Assembly (NCBI GenBank): GCA_016215655.1
Contig: JACRIT010000036.1
Coordinates: 1-60,419, forward strand
Reading direction: 5' to 3'
Source: Acidimicrobiia bacterium
Lineage (GTDB): Bacteria; Actinomycetota; Acidimicrobiia; Spongiisociales; UBA11373
DNA length: 60,419 bases
The notes under the pieces were generated by a model. That model was given only the letters and a program-made list of their open reading frames with translations, did no database searches and had not been told where the DNA came from. The translations under genes and the position numbers were made by a program. Numbering within the stretch: the stretch's first letter is position 1; each line of letters begins with the position of its first letter. Positions 1 through 9,151 of the stretch are shown here, piece by piece.

Positions 1-1
1 A

Positions 2-184
2 TCCGAGGGCCGGCGCCGAGACCACCCCGACGGCGATGCCGTCGTCATCTTCGAGGGCGATGAGCGTGGCCCACACCGGTACGCCGCGCACGTAGTTCAC
101 GGTGGCATCGATCGGGTCGATGATCCATCGCCGGCCCGCCCCGATCCCGCTGGATCCGTACTCCTCGCCGAAGGCGCCGTCGAC
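2..184 (-). pseudogene. hisN: Inverted middle fragment of histidinol-phosphatase (IMPase family)
   Basis: Read on the minus strand from 184 to 2, this gives 61 codons of an inositol-monophosphatase-like HisN. It shows FGEEYG, then the metal-binding motif DPIDAT (usually DPIDGT), then NYVRGVPVW and VVSAPALG. These motifs belong to the middle of the protein, upstream of the VDLVIEP and WDLAPL motifs found on the opposite strand at 182-367. The family hydrolyses L-histidinol phosphate in histidine synthesis. The fragment has no start and no continuation because the window begins here. The gene is therefore broken by an inversion, either real or from assembly. Identity of the family is clear; the cause of the break is not. 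Confidence 0.75.
158..184. repeat. Inversion junction with short inverted homology in hisN
   Basis: This 27-bp stretch codes for VLLAEGAVD on the plus strand, which fits the C-terminal half of HisN. On the minus strand it codes for VDGAFGEEY, which fits the middle of HisN. The same DNA therefore fits two different sites of one gene in opposite orientation. The intact gene would carry it as an inverted repeat of at least about 12 bp (ggcgccgtcgac) and perhaps the full 27 bp. This is where the strand switch occurs. Confidence 0.6.
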
Positions 185-367
185 CTCGTGATCGAACCCG
201 TCGCCGCGGTGTGGGATCTGGCGCCGTTGGCGGTCATCGTCGAGGAGGCTGGCGGCCGGTTCACCGATCTGTCCGGGCGGCGCACGGTGTCGGGAGGCAA
301 TGCCGTGGCCAGCAACGGACATCTCCACGATGCCGCGTTGGCGGCGATGGCGGGACTTCCCGGGTAG
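158..367 (+). CDS. hisN: Histidinol-phosphatase, 3' fragment
   Basis: The C-terminal part of an IMPase-family histidinol-phosphatase runs in frame to the TAG at 365-367. It reads [11 protein letters not shown], then [15 protein letters not shown] with the WD metal ligand, then a GG-N-ASNGHLH end typical of HisN. The frame stays open to the left edge, but before about position 158 the plus-strand translation no longer resembles the family, because the DNA there is the reverse complement of the gene's own middle. The next gene (MFS) starts 12 bp after the stop, so the two were probably co-transcribed. Confidence 0.75.
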   Translation, partial: VLLAEGAVDLVIEPVAAVWDLAPLAVIVEEAGGRFTDLSGRRTVSGGNAVASNGHLHDAALAAMAGLPG

Positions 368-379
368 CCTGCCCGCCTC

Positions 380-1666
380 GTGGACGTACCCCCCGCGGAT
401 CCGGCGACCACCGGGTCCCCCAGCGGCCGGTTGGTGCTGACCGACCGCTCGGTCCGCTCCTACCTGATCGCGGCCTCGGTGTCCTCCGTGGGTGCATTCC
501 TGCAGGCAACGGCCCTCGCCAAGCAGGTCTACGACATCACCGGCTCCGCCCTGGCACTCGGGCTCCTCGGATTGGCCGAGTTTCTCCCCGCGGTGCTCCT
601 CGTGCCGATCACCGGGTCGGTCGCCGACCGTTTCGACCGGCGCAAGGTCGCCGCCATCGGCCTGGGCGGGGAGGCGGCATGCAGCGCCGCGCTGGCCGCC
701 TACGCCTGGTCGGAGCCGACATCGTCACTGCCCCTCTTCGGGCTCGCCCTCGCCTTCGGTTCGTTCCGGGCGTTCGTGAGTCCCGCCATCCGCTCGCTCC
801 CGCCACTCGTCGGTCCAGCCGGCGGTCTCCCCCGTGTCGTGGCACTGGGATCGGTGATGTGGCAGGCCGGGATGATCGTCGGGCCGGCGACCTCGGGGTT
901 CCTCTACGACGCCGGCGCCGCACTGCCCTATCTCTGCGCCATGGCCCTGTTCGTCGTCGCCGGTGGTGCCCTGTCCTCCCTGCGACTCTCCCGGGCCCAG
1001 CAGCGGACACCCGTCGATCAGCGGCCGAGCCTGCATCACGCCATGGAAGGGTTGCGCCTCATCAGGCGCAACCGGGTGCTCTTCGGAGCCATCGCTCTCG
1101 ACCTGTTCGCCGTCCTCTTCGGTGGCGCCTACGCCCTCCTGCCTGCCATCGCCGACGACCGCCTCGGAGTCGGCAACATCGGGTATGGATGGCTGCGGGC
1201 CGCTCCCGGGATCGGGGGGGTCGCGATCACCCTCATCCTGGCCGTGCGCCCGGTGCGGCGCTCGGTGGGCCGGGTGTTGCTCACGGTGGTGGCCGTCTTC
1301 GGGGCGGCCACGGTCGCCTTCGGGCTCACCACCTCGTATGTGGTCGCCTTCACCGCACTCGTCGTCCTCGCCGGCGCCGATGCGGTCAGCGTCTTCATCC
1401 GGGCGACGATCGTCCCGCTCGCCACCCCCGATGCGATGCGGGGCCGGGTGTCGGCCGTCGAGAACGTGTTCATCGGGGCCTCCAACGAACTGGGGGCCTT
1501 CGAGTCGGGCGTGGCGGCCCATCTGCTCGGAGTGGCCCCGGCGGTCGTGCTCGGCGGCATCCTCACCTGCGGGATCGTCGGGCTGTGGTGGCTGCGGTTT
1601 CCCGAACTGCGCGACATCGATCGCTTCTCGGACCTCGACCCACCCGACGCCGCCGGGCGAACCTAG
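380..1666 (+). CDS. MFS transporter, EntS-like exporter family
   Basis: This 428-residue protein is mostly hydrophobic, with about 12 predicted membrane segments. The loop after the second segment carries the MFS motif-A-like sequence ADRFDRRK. N-terminal wording and length match the MFS_3 group (EntS/enterobactin exporter type and related putative efflux pumps), so the likely role is proton-coupled export of a small molecule. No substrate can be named. The GTG start at 380 lies 12 bp after the hisN stop, and the first 25 residues are a hydrophilic cytoplasmic tail. Its stop codon shares the palindrome CTAG with the stop of the convergent gene at 1663. Confidence 0.85.
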   Translation: MDVPPADPATTGSPSGRLVLTDRSVRSYLIAASVSSVGAFLQATALAKQVYDITGSALALGLLGLAEFLPAVLLVPITGSVADRFDRRKVAAIGLGGEAACSAALAAYAWSEPTSSLPLFGLALAFGSFRAFVSPAIRSLPPLVGPAGGLPRVVALGSVMWQAGMIVGPATSGFLYDAGAALPYLCAMALFVVAGGALSSLRLSRAQQRTPVDQRPSLHHAMEGLRLIRRNRVLFGAIALDLFAVLFGGAYALLPAIADDRLGVGNIGYGWLRAAPGIGGVAITLILAVRPVRRSVGRVLLTVVAVFGAATVAFGLTTSYVVAFTALVVLAGADAVSVFIRATIVPLATPDAMRGRVSAVENVFIGASNELGAFESGVAAHLLGVAPAVVLGGILTCGIVGLWWLRFPELRDIDRFSDLDPPDAAGRT

Positions 1667-1941
1667 GGGCGGCCCCGCCGGGCACGGGATCGCAGCGGTC
1701 CCGCTTCGAGGGCATCGGCCACCCCCTCCCACGAGGCGTCGTCCACGACGCCGGTGGAGTCGAGGGCGGCGGCCGCTCGATCCACCGCCGGAGCAAAGGC
1801 GGCAAAGGCGCCGATCTGATCGAGGGATGCTGCCTCGTGGGCGGCGCGCCTGGCCGCGGGGGCATCGCCTGCCTCCAGCGCCGCCAGCGCCTGCTCGGCG
1901 GCACTCAGCGCCCGACGCTGCCGTCGGCCATCGACCGTCAC
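1663..1941 (-). CDS. Small Ala-rich protein coupled to the E2 gene
   Basis: This is a 92-residue Ala- and Arg-rich, probably all-helical protein that I do not recognise. Its GTG start overlaps the TGA of the dehydrogenase E2 gene (GTGA at 1938-1941), so it would be translationally coupled as the last gene of that operon. The N-terminus is basic (GRRQRR) and the middle has alternating Ala/Glu helices. Coupling and an uninterrupted frame support a real gene. Lack of any known motif and the GC-rich context leave doubt. Confidence 0.45.
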   Translation of the reverse strand: MTVDGRRQRRALSAAEQALAALEAGDAPAARRAAHEAASLDQIGAFAAFAPAVDRAAAALDSTGVVDDASWEGVADALEAGPLRSRARRGRP

Positions 1942-3083
1942 CCGGTGACACCCGCGATGGCGGCGATCACGGCGGCGAGAAAGGCCCGGCCCCGCGCCCC
2001 ATCGATGACCCGGTGGTCATACGACAGCGACAGCGGCAGCTCCCTCCCCACCACGATGGCACCCTCGCGCACCACGGGTTTGGGGTCTGCCCGGCCGACG
2101 GAGAGGATCGCCGTGGTCCCGTGGGGAATGATCGGGGTGCCGTAACCGCCCCCGACGGCGCCGATGTTCGAGATCGTGAAGGTGGCTCCGCGCAGGTCGG
2201 CCGCCGGGATGGTCCGCGACCGAGCCGCCTCCGCCAGACGCACGATCTCGGCGGCGATTCCGGCGACATCGAGCGTGTCGGCGCCACGCACCACCACCAC
2301 CATCAACCCCTCCGGGGTGTCGACGGCGACGCCGATGTCGAAGTACTTGCGAACCACGAGGTGGTCACCGTCGAGGGAGGCATTGAACTCGGCGAAGTCT
2401 CCGAGGACCGGGACCACGGCGTTCACGAGCAGTGCCTCGAGTGGCGTGGGCGACGCCTCGGCGAGGCGCGTGCGCGCGGCGAGCAGCGCGGTGGGATCGG
2501 CGCTGCCAAAGGTCGTGACGTGGGGGATCTCCTGCCACGACCGGGTCAGGTTGCGGGCGATGGCGAGACGGGTGGGTGACAGTCGCACCCGCTCCACCGG
2601 TCCGGACCCACGCGCCGCCGATTCGACGTCGCTGCGCAGGATCCGTCCGCCGGGGCCGCTCCCCCGCACCGACGCCAGATCGACTCCGAGGGAGGCGGCA
2701 AGGCGCCGCACCACCGGAAGGGCACGGGGCCGTCCCGCGGGAACCGCGGCGGGTGCCGCCTCCTCCAGATTCCCCACGATGGGAAGGGCCTCGCCGCGGC
2801 CCGAGGCCGCCATCGCCACCGGCAGGGGGGGTGACCACGTCTCCCCTTCCTCGCCGATCACCACGAGGAGGGCCTCCACGGCGATGGTGGCCCCCTCCGG
2901 GGCTCCGTGATGGAGGATCACGCCCGCCCGCGGCGCGGGGATCTCCACCACCGCCTTGTCCGTCTCGATCTCGACCATCGGTTCGTCGAGGCCGATCCGC
3001 CCGCCCACGGGAATGCGCCACGAGACGATGGTCGCCTCGGCGAGACCCTCGCCGATGTCGGGCAGGTGGAACTCGAAGGCCAT
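1938..3083 (-). CDS. bkdC: 2-oxoacid dehydrogenase E2 (dihydrolipoamide acyltransferase)
   Basis: This 381-residue E2 transfers the acyl group from lipoate to CoA and forms the complex core. An N-terminal lipoyl domain (about 1-80) carries the lipoylation site ETDKAVVE. A short E3/E1-binding domain follows at about 115-155 (VRRLAASLGVDL, GPGGRI), then the catalytic acyltransferase domain ending in SYDHRVIDG with the active-site His and Asp. There is a single lipoyl domain, as in branched-chain complexes. The ATG at 3083 overlaps the E1 beta stop by one base. No E3 (lipoamide dehydrogenase) gene is in the window, so E3 must come from elsewhere. Confidence 0.9.
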   Translation of the reverse strand: MAFEFHLPDIGEGLAEATIVSWRIPVGGRIGLDEPMVEIETDKAVVEIPAPRAGVILHHGAPEGATIAVEALLVVIGEEGETWSPPLPVAMAASGRGEALPIVGNLEEAAPAAVPAGRPRALPVVRRLAASLGVDLASVRGSGPGGRILRSDVESAARGSGPVERVRLSPTRLAIARNLTRSWQEIPHVTTFGSADPTALLAARTRLAEASPTPLEALLVNAVVPVLGDFAEFNASLDGDHLVVRKYFDIGVAVDTPEGLMVVVVRGADTLDVAGIAAEIVRLAEAARSRTIPAADLRGATFTISNIGAVGGGYGTPIIPHGTTAILSVGRADPKPVVREGAIVVGRELPLSLSYDHRVIDGARGRAFLAAVIAAIAGVTG

Positions 3084-4060
3084 CAGTCCCCCAGCGTCCG
3101 ACGGACGGCGGCGACGATGCGATCGACACTCGGAATGTGGTGACGCTCGGTGCGTTTGAGCGGAACGATGGTGTCCCATCCGGTGACACGCGCCACCGGT
3201 GCCAGGAGCGAGTAGAGAGCCCGCTCCTGCACGATCGCCGCCACCTCGGAGGCGATGCCGGCGGTGCGGTGCCCTTCGCTGATCGCCACGACCCGTCCGG
3301 TCTTGACCGCCGAGGTCACGATGGTGTCGGCATCGAGCGGCGACAGCGTGCGCAGATCGATGACCTCGGCGGACACCCCGTCGGTGGCCAGGGCCTCGGC
3401 AGCCCGCCCGGCGTCGCGCAGCATCGCGCCGTAGGCGACGAGGGTGACATCGGTGCCGGGCCTGACCACCTCGGCCACGCCGAGAGGGAGGAGGTACCTC
3501 CCCGCGGGCACATCCTCCTTGATCGCCCGGTACACCCGGATCGGTTCGAGGAAGATCACCGGATCGGGGTCCTCGATGGCGGCGAGCAGCAGGCCCTTGG
3601 CGGCGGCCGGCGTCCCCGGAGCGACGACCTTGATCCCGGGAGTGTGGGCGTAGATCGCCTCGCTCGACTCGCTGTGGTGCTCGGCGGCTCCGATGCCGCC
3701 GCCGAAGGGCATCCGGATGACGAGCGGCGCAGTGAATCGGTGGTTGCTGCGATTGCGAATCCTGCCGACATGGCTCACGATCTGGTCGTAGCCGGGATAC
3801 GAGAATCCGAGGAACTGGATCTCGGCGACGGGCCGCATCCCGGCGATGGCCATGCCGAATGCCGCCCCCACGATCCCGGACTCCGCCACCGGGGTGTCGA
3901 TCACCCGCGATGCCCCGAATCGTTCCTGGAGCCCGTCGGTCACGCGGAACACCCCGCCGGTGAGACCGACGTCCTCGCCGAGCATCACCACCCGGTCGTC
4001 GTCGGCCAGTGCCACCGCCAGCGCATCGTTGAGGGCATGGGCCATGTTCATCTCGGTCAT
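3083..4060 (-). CDS. bkdB: 2-oxoacid dehydrogenase E1 beta subunit
   Basis: This 325-residue transketolase-like beta subunit forms the thiamine-diphosphate E1 heterotetramer with the upstream alpha subunit. Visible family features are MTEMNMAHALNDAL at the start, VMLGEDVG, VIDTPVAESGIVG, EIQFLGFSYPGYDQI and the HHSESSEA segment. The ATG at 4060 overlaps the alpha-subunit TGA (ATGA), which fixes this start over longer upstream options. The sequence fits the branched-chain (2-oxoisovalerate) type best. Pyruvate or acetoin dehydrogenase beta subunits are close relatives and cannot be excluded. Confidence 0.9.
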   Translation of the reverse strand: MTEMNMAHALNDALAVALADDDRVVMLGEDVGLTGGVFRVTDGLQERFGASRVIDTPVAESGIVGAAFGMAIAGMRPVAEIQFLGFSYPGYDQIVSHVGRIRNRSNHRFTAPLVIRMPFGGGIGAAEHHSESSEAIYAHTPGIKVVAPGTPAAAKGLLLAAIEDPDPVIFLEPIRVYRAIKEDVPAGRYLLPLGVAEVVRPGTDVTLVAYGAMLRDAGRAAEALATDGVSAEVIDLRTLSPLDADTIVTSAVKTGRVVAISEGHRTAGIASEVAAIVQERALYSLLAPVARVTGWDTIVPLKRTERHHIPSVDRIVAAVRRTLGD

Positions 4061-5100
4061 GACCCCGCCTTCCCCTCGCCGAGCAGCTCGGCCCGCTGGG
4101 CTTCGAGCACCGCAGTCGGCCGGGCGAACATCCGGTCGAAGGCGGCACCGGCGCCAAAGGGCGCCAGGTCCTCGGCACGGCCGACAGCCGCCTCGATCTC
4201 GGCTGCGGCCGCGGTGACGACCTCGTGCTCCCAATCCTCCGACCACGATCCCGAGGCCTGGAGGTGCCGACGGACCCGGTCGAGCGGATCGCGCCGGCGC
4301 CAATCCTCGAGGGAACGCTCCTCGCGGTAGCGACCGGCATCATCGGCAGTCGTGTGCGGGCCCATCCGCTGGGTGAGGGCCTCGATGAGCGTGGCGCCCT
4401 CGCCGCGTCGGGCCCGAGCGACGGCATCGCGGGTGGCGGCGAACACCGCAAGAAGGTCGTTGCCGTCGACGAGGGTGCCGGGAATCCCGTAGGCGATTCC
4501 CTTCTGCGCGATCGTCTCCGAAGCGGTCTGGCGGTCCCGGCTCATCGAGATCGCCCACCCGTTGTTCTGGCACACGAAGACCGTCGGCGTCCGGTACACC
4601 CCGGCGAAGTTCATCGCCTCGTGGAAATCGCCCTCCGACGTGGCACCATCGCCGAAGTACGTGATGGCGATGCGGTCGGTGCCCCTCATCTGCTCCGCCC
4701 AGCCCAGGCCGACGGCGTGGATCATGTGCGCACCCACCGTGATCGACGGCGGGAGCACGTTCACCCCGGCCGGCGGCGCCCCGCCTCGCTCGTCGCCCAT
4801 CCGGCCAAGCAGCAAGTTGTCCCAGGGGTAGCCCTGCATCCACATCGCTGCGGCGTCGCGATACGTCGCCACCATCCAGTCGTCGGGGCGCAGGGCGGCG
4901 GCACTGCCCACCTGGGCGGCCTCCTGACCTTCGAACTGGGCGTACGTGGCGAGGCGGCCCTGGCGCTGCAGTGCGGACGCCTTGTGGTCATACGCCCGCA
5001 CGGTGAGCAGCACCGCAAACAGGCGACGGATCTCCTCCGGGGGCAGCGGTGACGGCCCGAGCAGGCGGCCGTCGACGTCGAGGATGCGGAGCGGATCCAT
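4057..5100 (-). CDS. bkdA: 2-oxoacid dehydrogenase E1 alpha subunit
   Basis: This 347-residue alpha subunit binds thiamine diphosphate: GDGATSEGDFHEAMNFAG followed by QNNGWAIS is the ThDP/Mg motif. RAYDHKASALQRQGR near the N-terminus and the GPHTTADD loop are also typical. With the beta subunit it decarboxylates branched-chain 2-oxoacids from Val, Leu and Ile. It is the first gene of a minus-strand operon (alpha, beta, E2, small ORF) and is separated from ftsK by a hairpin. A branched-chain amino-acid importer of the Liv family lies 8 kb away, which fits but does not prove the substrate. Confidence 0.9.
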   Translation of the reverse strand: MDPLRILDVDGRLLGPSPLPPEEIRRLFAVLLTVRAYDHKASALQRQGRLATYAQFEGQEAAQVGSAAALRPDDWMVATYRDAAAMWMQGYPWDNLLLGRMGDERGGAPPAGVNVLPPSITVGAHMIHAVGLGWAEQMRGTDRIAITYFGDGATSEGDFHEAMNFAGVYRTPTVFVCQNNGWAISMSRDRQTASETIAQKGIAYGIPGTLVDGNDLLAVFAATRDAVARARRGEGATLIEALTQRMGPHTTADDAGRYREERSLEDWRRRDPLDRVRRHLQASGSWSEDWEHEVVTAAAAEIEAAVGRAEDLAPFGAGAAFDRMFARPTAVLEAQRAELLGEGKAGS

Positions 5101-5130
5101 GGGGCGCAGACTCTATCGGGGCCACCCGCT

Positions 5131-5170
5131 ACCCGACACCCGGTGCCCGTTCGGGAATCGGGAGTCGGGT
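5131..5170 (-). terminator. Hairpin downstream of ftsK
   Basis: The arms ACCCGACACCCG (5131-5142) and CGGGAGTCGGGT (5159-5170) pair at 11 of 12 positions around a loop that itself folds (CCCG-TT-CGGG). It sits in the 83-bp gap between the ftsK stop and the E1 alpha start, both on the minus strand. No T-run follows, so termination would be of the non-canonical kind. Confidence 0.5.
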
Positions 5171-5183
5171 GCTTGGTGCCGGA

Positions 5184-7460
5184 TCAGACGTCGATCGATT
5201 CTCCGGCCATGGCCTCGAGCTCCTCGACGGTGAGCAGCACCTCGCGAGCCTTCGAGCCCTCCGACGGACCCACGATGCCGCGGCGTTCGAGGATGTCCAT
5301 CACCCGGCCTGCCCGGGCGAACCCGATGCGGAGCTTGCGCTGCAACATCGAGGTCGAGCCCAGCTGGGATCGCACCACGATGTCGATCGCCTGGCGGACG
5401 ACGTCGGCGTCTTCGCCCTCGAACTCGTCGCTCGTCTCCCGAGCCGCGTCCGCCGCCTCGAAGACCCGCTCCTCGTACTGGACACGACGCTGCTCGCGCA
5501 CGAAGGCGACGACGGCATGTACCTCTTCCTCGGCCGCCCATGCCCCCTGGATGCGCTCCGGCTTGGGGTCGCGTGCGGTCACCACGATCATGTCGCCGAG
5601 GCCGATGAGCTTCTCGGCGCCGGAGAGGTCGAGGATCACCCGGCTGTCGGCCTGCGAGGCCACCGAGAAGGCCAGGCGCGAGGGGATGTTCGCCTTGATC
5701 ACGCCGGTGATGACGTCCACCGAGGGGCGCTGGGTGGCGATGACGAGATGGATGCCGACGGCGCGCGCCATCTGCGCGATGCGCACGATCGCATCCTCCA
5801 CGGCGCGTCCCGCCACCATCATCAGGTCGTTCAACTCGTCGACGACGATCACGATGTAGGGGAACCTGACGAACTTCGCTCCCTCGAGCATGCCGCGGTC
5901 GAACTTCTCGTGGTAGCCGGCGATGTCGCGCACCCCGGACTCGGCGAGCAGGTCGTAGCGCTGGTCCATCTCGCGCACCGCCCACTGCAGGGCGTCCGCG
6001 GCCTTCTTCGGATTCATGATCACCTTCGTGAGGAGATGAGGGACGTCGTTGTACTGGCCGAGCTCCACCCGCTTCGGGTCGACGAGGATCAGCCGAACCT
6101 CTTCGGGGGTCGTGCGCATGAGGAGCGACGTGACGATGGCGTTGATGCACGACGACTTGCCCGCCCCGGTGGCACCGGCGATGAGGACATGGGGCAGCTC
6201 GCTGAGATTCAGCATGTGCGCCCGGCCCGACACGTCCATCCCCAGCGCCACGGAAAGCGGGTGGGTCGCCTCCTTGGCCTCCGGGCTGCGCAGAATGTCG
6301 CCCAGGGTCACCAGCTGGCGCCGTCGGTTGGGGACCTCGACGCCGATGGCGCTCTTGCCCGGGATGGGAGCGAGGATGCGGACGTCGGGGGTGGCGAGGG
6401 CGTAGGCGATGTCGTGGGACAGGCTGGTGATCCGGGCCACCTTGACTCCCGGGGCCAGTTCGATCTCGAACCGGGTGACGGTCGGTCCGGGGACGATGCG
6501 GGTGAGCCGGGCGTCGACGCCGTGCTGGTTGAGCGCCTCCTCGAGTTCGCGGGCGGTGTCGTCCAATGCCTTCTTGCTGTGTCCCGCCCCGCCACCGAGG
6601 GAGAGCAACTCGAGGGGCGGCAGGGTGTAGCCCTTCTTCGCCGCCGGGCGCTTCGCCGCCACGGGCGGAGCGGTACGCGCCGGGGCCGTGACGGCCACCC
6701 CCGGCGCGGGGCGCGTCGCCTTCGGGGTCGGCCTGGCGGCGGGAGCCGGGTTCGGATTCACCACGACGAGACGGGGACGCGGCGGCGCCGAGGAACGCAC
6801 CTCGACCACGGGCCGACGCCGCTGGCGGCGGCTGCGCAAGCGGCTCAGTCCTGCTGCCGCGGCGTCACGCATGGCGCGCAGCGCCTCGCGGACCGTCGTC
6901 CGGGTCATGAGGAGCACCCCGAGCGACACGAAGGTGAGCAGCACGACGAAGGCGCCCCAGAACCCGATGAGACGGCGCAACGGAAAGGCGATGATCGAAC
7001 CGACCGCCCCACCCCGATCGCGCACCAGGTCGAGCGACGAGGCCAGCGAGACCGTGCCGGTCATGAGGTGGAACATCGCCAGCGAAGCGGCAAAGGTGAC
7101 GCAGAAGCCGAGCACGACCCGGCGGTATTCGTCGCGATGGCGGGTCACGAGCAGCAGGATGCCGAGGCCGAGGAAGGCCGGAGCCACCCCATAGCCCCAG
7201 ATCCCGAACAGCAGCGTGAGACCGCCCACGATGGCGCTGCCCATCGGTCCGGCCAGATCGAAGAACGACAACCCGACGAGGATGCCGGCGACGATCGCCA
7301 CGGCACCCCAGAGGTCGTCGGTGTGCCTGCCGAACCCGCTGCGGATCCGCTCCCGGATGGTCGCCAGCATCGACCGCTTCGGTTGCTTAGCCGGTGTATT
7401 GGTGCTCCGGGTAGTCCCACCCCGCCCGTTGCCCCGGCGGGAGGACGTCCGCGATGGCAT
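5184..7460 (-). CDS. ftsK: DNA translocase FtsK/SpoIIIE
   Basis: This 758-residue septal DNA pump moves chromosomal DNA during division. The N-terminal part has about four membrane segments, followed by a Pro/Ala/Arg-rich linker. The beta/alpha motor domain has Walker A GATGAGKS near residue 428, a Walker B region VIVVDELNDLMM, and IATQRPSVDVITG. The C-terminal winged-helix gamma domain, which reads KOPS-like sites in this family, spans the last 65 or so residues (STSMLQRKLRIGFARA). I chose the ATG at 7460 because it leaves a basic N-terminus; an in-frame ATG 39 bp upstream is possible. It is the last gene of the dapA-rnj-ftsK run. Confidence 0.93.
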   Translation of the reverse strand: MPSRTSSRRGNGRGGTTRSTNTPAKQPKRSMLATIRERIRSGFGRHTDDLWGAVAIVAGILVGLSFFDLAGPMGSAIVGGLTLLFGIWGYGVAPAFLGLGILLLVTRHRDEYRRVVLGFCVTFAASLAMFHLMTGTVSLASSLDLVRDRGGAVGSIIAFPLRRLIGFWGAFVVLLTFVSLGVLLMTRTTVREALRAMRDAAAAGLSRLRSRRQRRRPVVEVRSSAPPRPRLVVVNPNPAPAARPTPKATRPAPGVAVTAPARTAPPVAAKRPAAKKGYTLPPLELLSLGGGAGHSKKALDDTARELEEALNQHGVDARLTRIVPGPTVTRFEIELAPGVKVARITSLSHDIAYALATPDVRILAPIPGKSAIGVEVPNRRRQLVTLGDILRSPEAKEATHPLSVALGMDVSGRAHMLNLSELPHVLIAGATGAGKSSCINAIVTSLLMRTTPEEVRLILVDPKRVELGQYNDVPHLLTKVIMNPKKAADALQWAVREMDQRYDLLAESGVRDIAGYHEKFDRGMLEGAKFVRFPYIVIVVDELNDLMMVAGRAVEDAIVRIAQMARAVGIHLVIATQRPSVDVITGVIKANIPSRLAFSVASQADSRVILDLSGAEKLIGLGDMIVVTARDPKPERIQGAWAAEEEVHAVVAFVREQRRVQYEERVFEAADAARETSDEFEGEDADVVRQAIDIVVRSQLGSTSMLQRKLRIGFARAGRVMDILERRGIVGPSEGSKAREVLLTVEELEAMAGESIDV

Positions 7461-7519
7461 GTGGCTCAGGAGATTACACCGGTGTCGTCCTTGGCCCAAC
7501 GACCCCGGGGTCGCAGAGT

Positions 7520-9151
7520 TCAGACCTCGAGCACGATGACGAGAACGACGGCCTTGCGGCCCGTCTCGGACCGGGTGATGCGGTTGACGATGCCCTTCAC
7601 CCGGCGCCGCACGTTGGCGGCATCGATGGGGAGCTCCACCGCCGGAATCTCCTCGCGGATGGCTCGCTGCGCCGAGGCGAACACGTCACGAGGGTCATCC
7701 ATGAAGCCGTGGCTCTCCAGATCCGGTCCCTGCACGATCTCGCCGGTGTGGCCATCGACGGCCATGGTGACCACCACGACGCCGTCTTCGGCGAGATGCT
7801 GGCGGTCGCGGATCACCCCCTGCACCGATCCGGCCACCTCGAGTCCATCGACGAACACGTAGGCAGCCGCGACGGCGTCTTCCTCCCGCCACGCCCGTCC
7901 CCCGTCGAGGACCACGGCGTCACCGTCCTCGCACAACATCACATCCGGGACCTTCATCTCCCGTGCCAGGTCGGCGTGAGCGACCAGGTGGCGGTACTCC
8001 CCGTGGACTCCGACGAATCCCTGGGGACGGATCACATTGATGAAGGTCTTCAGCTCCTCACGGGCGCCGTGGCCGGATACGTGCACGTTGGCGTTGTTCC
8101 CATGGAACACCCGGGCGCCCCGGCGGAGCAGGCCATTGATCACGCGCGACACCTTGGTCTCGTTCCCCGGAATGGGCCGAGCCGAGATGAGCACCGTGTC
8201 GCCCTCGCCGACCTGGACCCAGCGGTGCTGGCCGGCGGCCATCATCGACATCGCCGCAAAGGGCTCCCCCTGGCTGCCGGTGCACACGATGGCGGCGTCG
8301 CCGGGAGGCAACCGCAGCAGCTCCTCCAGCGGGAGGACCCGATCCTCGGGGACCGAGAACAAGCCGAGTTCCTCGGCGGTGGGCACGTTGCGCAGCATCG
8401 TCCGGCCCATGAAGGCGACGTAGCGCCCGGCATCCACGGCCGCATCGACGATCTGCTGCACGCGATGGATGTGGCTGGCAAAACACGCCGCGATCAGCCG
8501 CCCCTTCGTCTCCACGACGATCTCGTAGAGGGGTTGGGCCAGGCTCGACTCCGAGGCGACGAAGCCCGGCACCTCGGCATTCGTGCTGTCGGAGAGCAGC
8601 AGCCGCACTCCGCGCCGTCCCAGCACGGCGAACTCGGGGAGGTCGGTGGGCACCCCATCGATGGGGGTCGGGTCGAGCTTGAAGTCGCCGGAGTGGACGA
8701 CGATCCCTTCCGGGGTGTCGAAGGCGACCCCGGCTCCCTGCGGAATCGAGTGCGATACCGGCACCATCATGAACTTGAACGGCCCGTGCTCGGTCCACCG
8801 GCCGGTGGCGATGGGGCGGAGATCGGCGTCGATCCCGGCCTCCTCGATCCGATGGCTCGCCAGGGCCACCGCCAGAGCCGTCCCGTAGACCGGGACGTTG
8901 ACCTCCGCCAGCAGGTAGGGCAGGGCGCCGATGTGATCCTCGTGGCCATGGGTGAGGACGACGCACTCGAGATCGTCGCGGCGCGCCAGCACGGAGGCGA
9001 AGTCGGGGAGCACCAGATCGACACCGAGCATGTGGTCCTCGGGGAACATCAGACCGCAGTCGATGAGGGCCAGCCTGCCGCCGACTTCGAGGGAGGCGCA
9101 GTTGCGGCCGATGTCGCCGAGACCGCCCAGGAAGGAGATGCGGACGCTCAT
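7520..9151 (-). CDS. rnj: Ribonuclease J
   Basis: This 543-residue metallo-beta-lactamase/beta-CASP RNase acts as a 5'-3' exonuclease and endonuclease in RNA processing. The zinc motif HGHEDHIGALPY lies near residue 67, with a further ligand in HSGDFKLDPTP. The beta-CASP domain includes CTGSQGEP, and HVSGHG precedes the C-terminal domain. The ATG at 9151 overlaps the dapA stop (ATGA), so the long upstream in-frame extension is rejected. The dapA-rnj-ftsK order is widespread in actinobacteria. Confidence 0.93.
   Translation of the reverse strand: MSVRISFLGGLGDIGRNCASLEVGGRLALIDCGLMFPEDHMLGVDLVLPDFASVLARRDDLECVVLTHGHEDHIGALPYLLAEVNVPVYGTALAVALASHRIEEAGIDADLRPIATGRWTEHGPFKFMMVPVSHSIPQGAGVAFDTPEGIVVHSGDFKLDPTPIDGVPTDLPEFAVLGRRGVRLLLSDSTNAEVPGFVASESSLAQPLYEIVVETKGRLIAACFASHIHRVQQIVDAAVDAGRYVAFMGRTMLRNVPTAEELGLFSVPEDRVLPLEELLRLPPGDAAIVCTGSQGEPFAAMSMMAAGQHRWVQVGEGDTVLISARPIPGNETKVSRVINGLLRRGARVFHGNNANVHVSGHGAREELKTFINVIRPQGFVGVHGEYRHLVAHADLAREMKVPDVMLCEDGDAVVLDGGRAWREEDAVAAAYVFVDGLEVAGSVQGVIRDRQHLAEDGVVVVTMAVDGHTGEIVQGPDLESHGFMDDPRDVFASAQRAIREEIPAVELPIDAANVRRRVKGIVNRITRSETGRKAVVLVIVLEV

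Noticed and set aside
725-1951. Long minus-strand reading frame opposite the MFS exporter
   Set aside because: It is Arg/Gly/Pro-rich, lacks motifs and lies opposite a clear transporter gene; long antisense frames are expected at this GC content.
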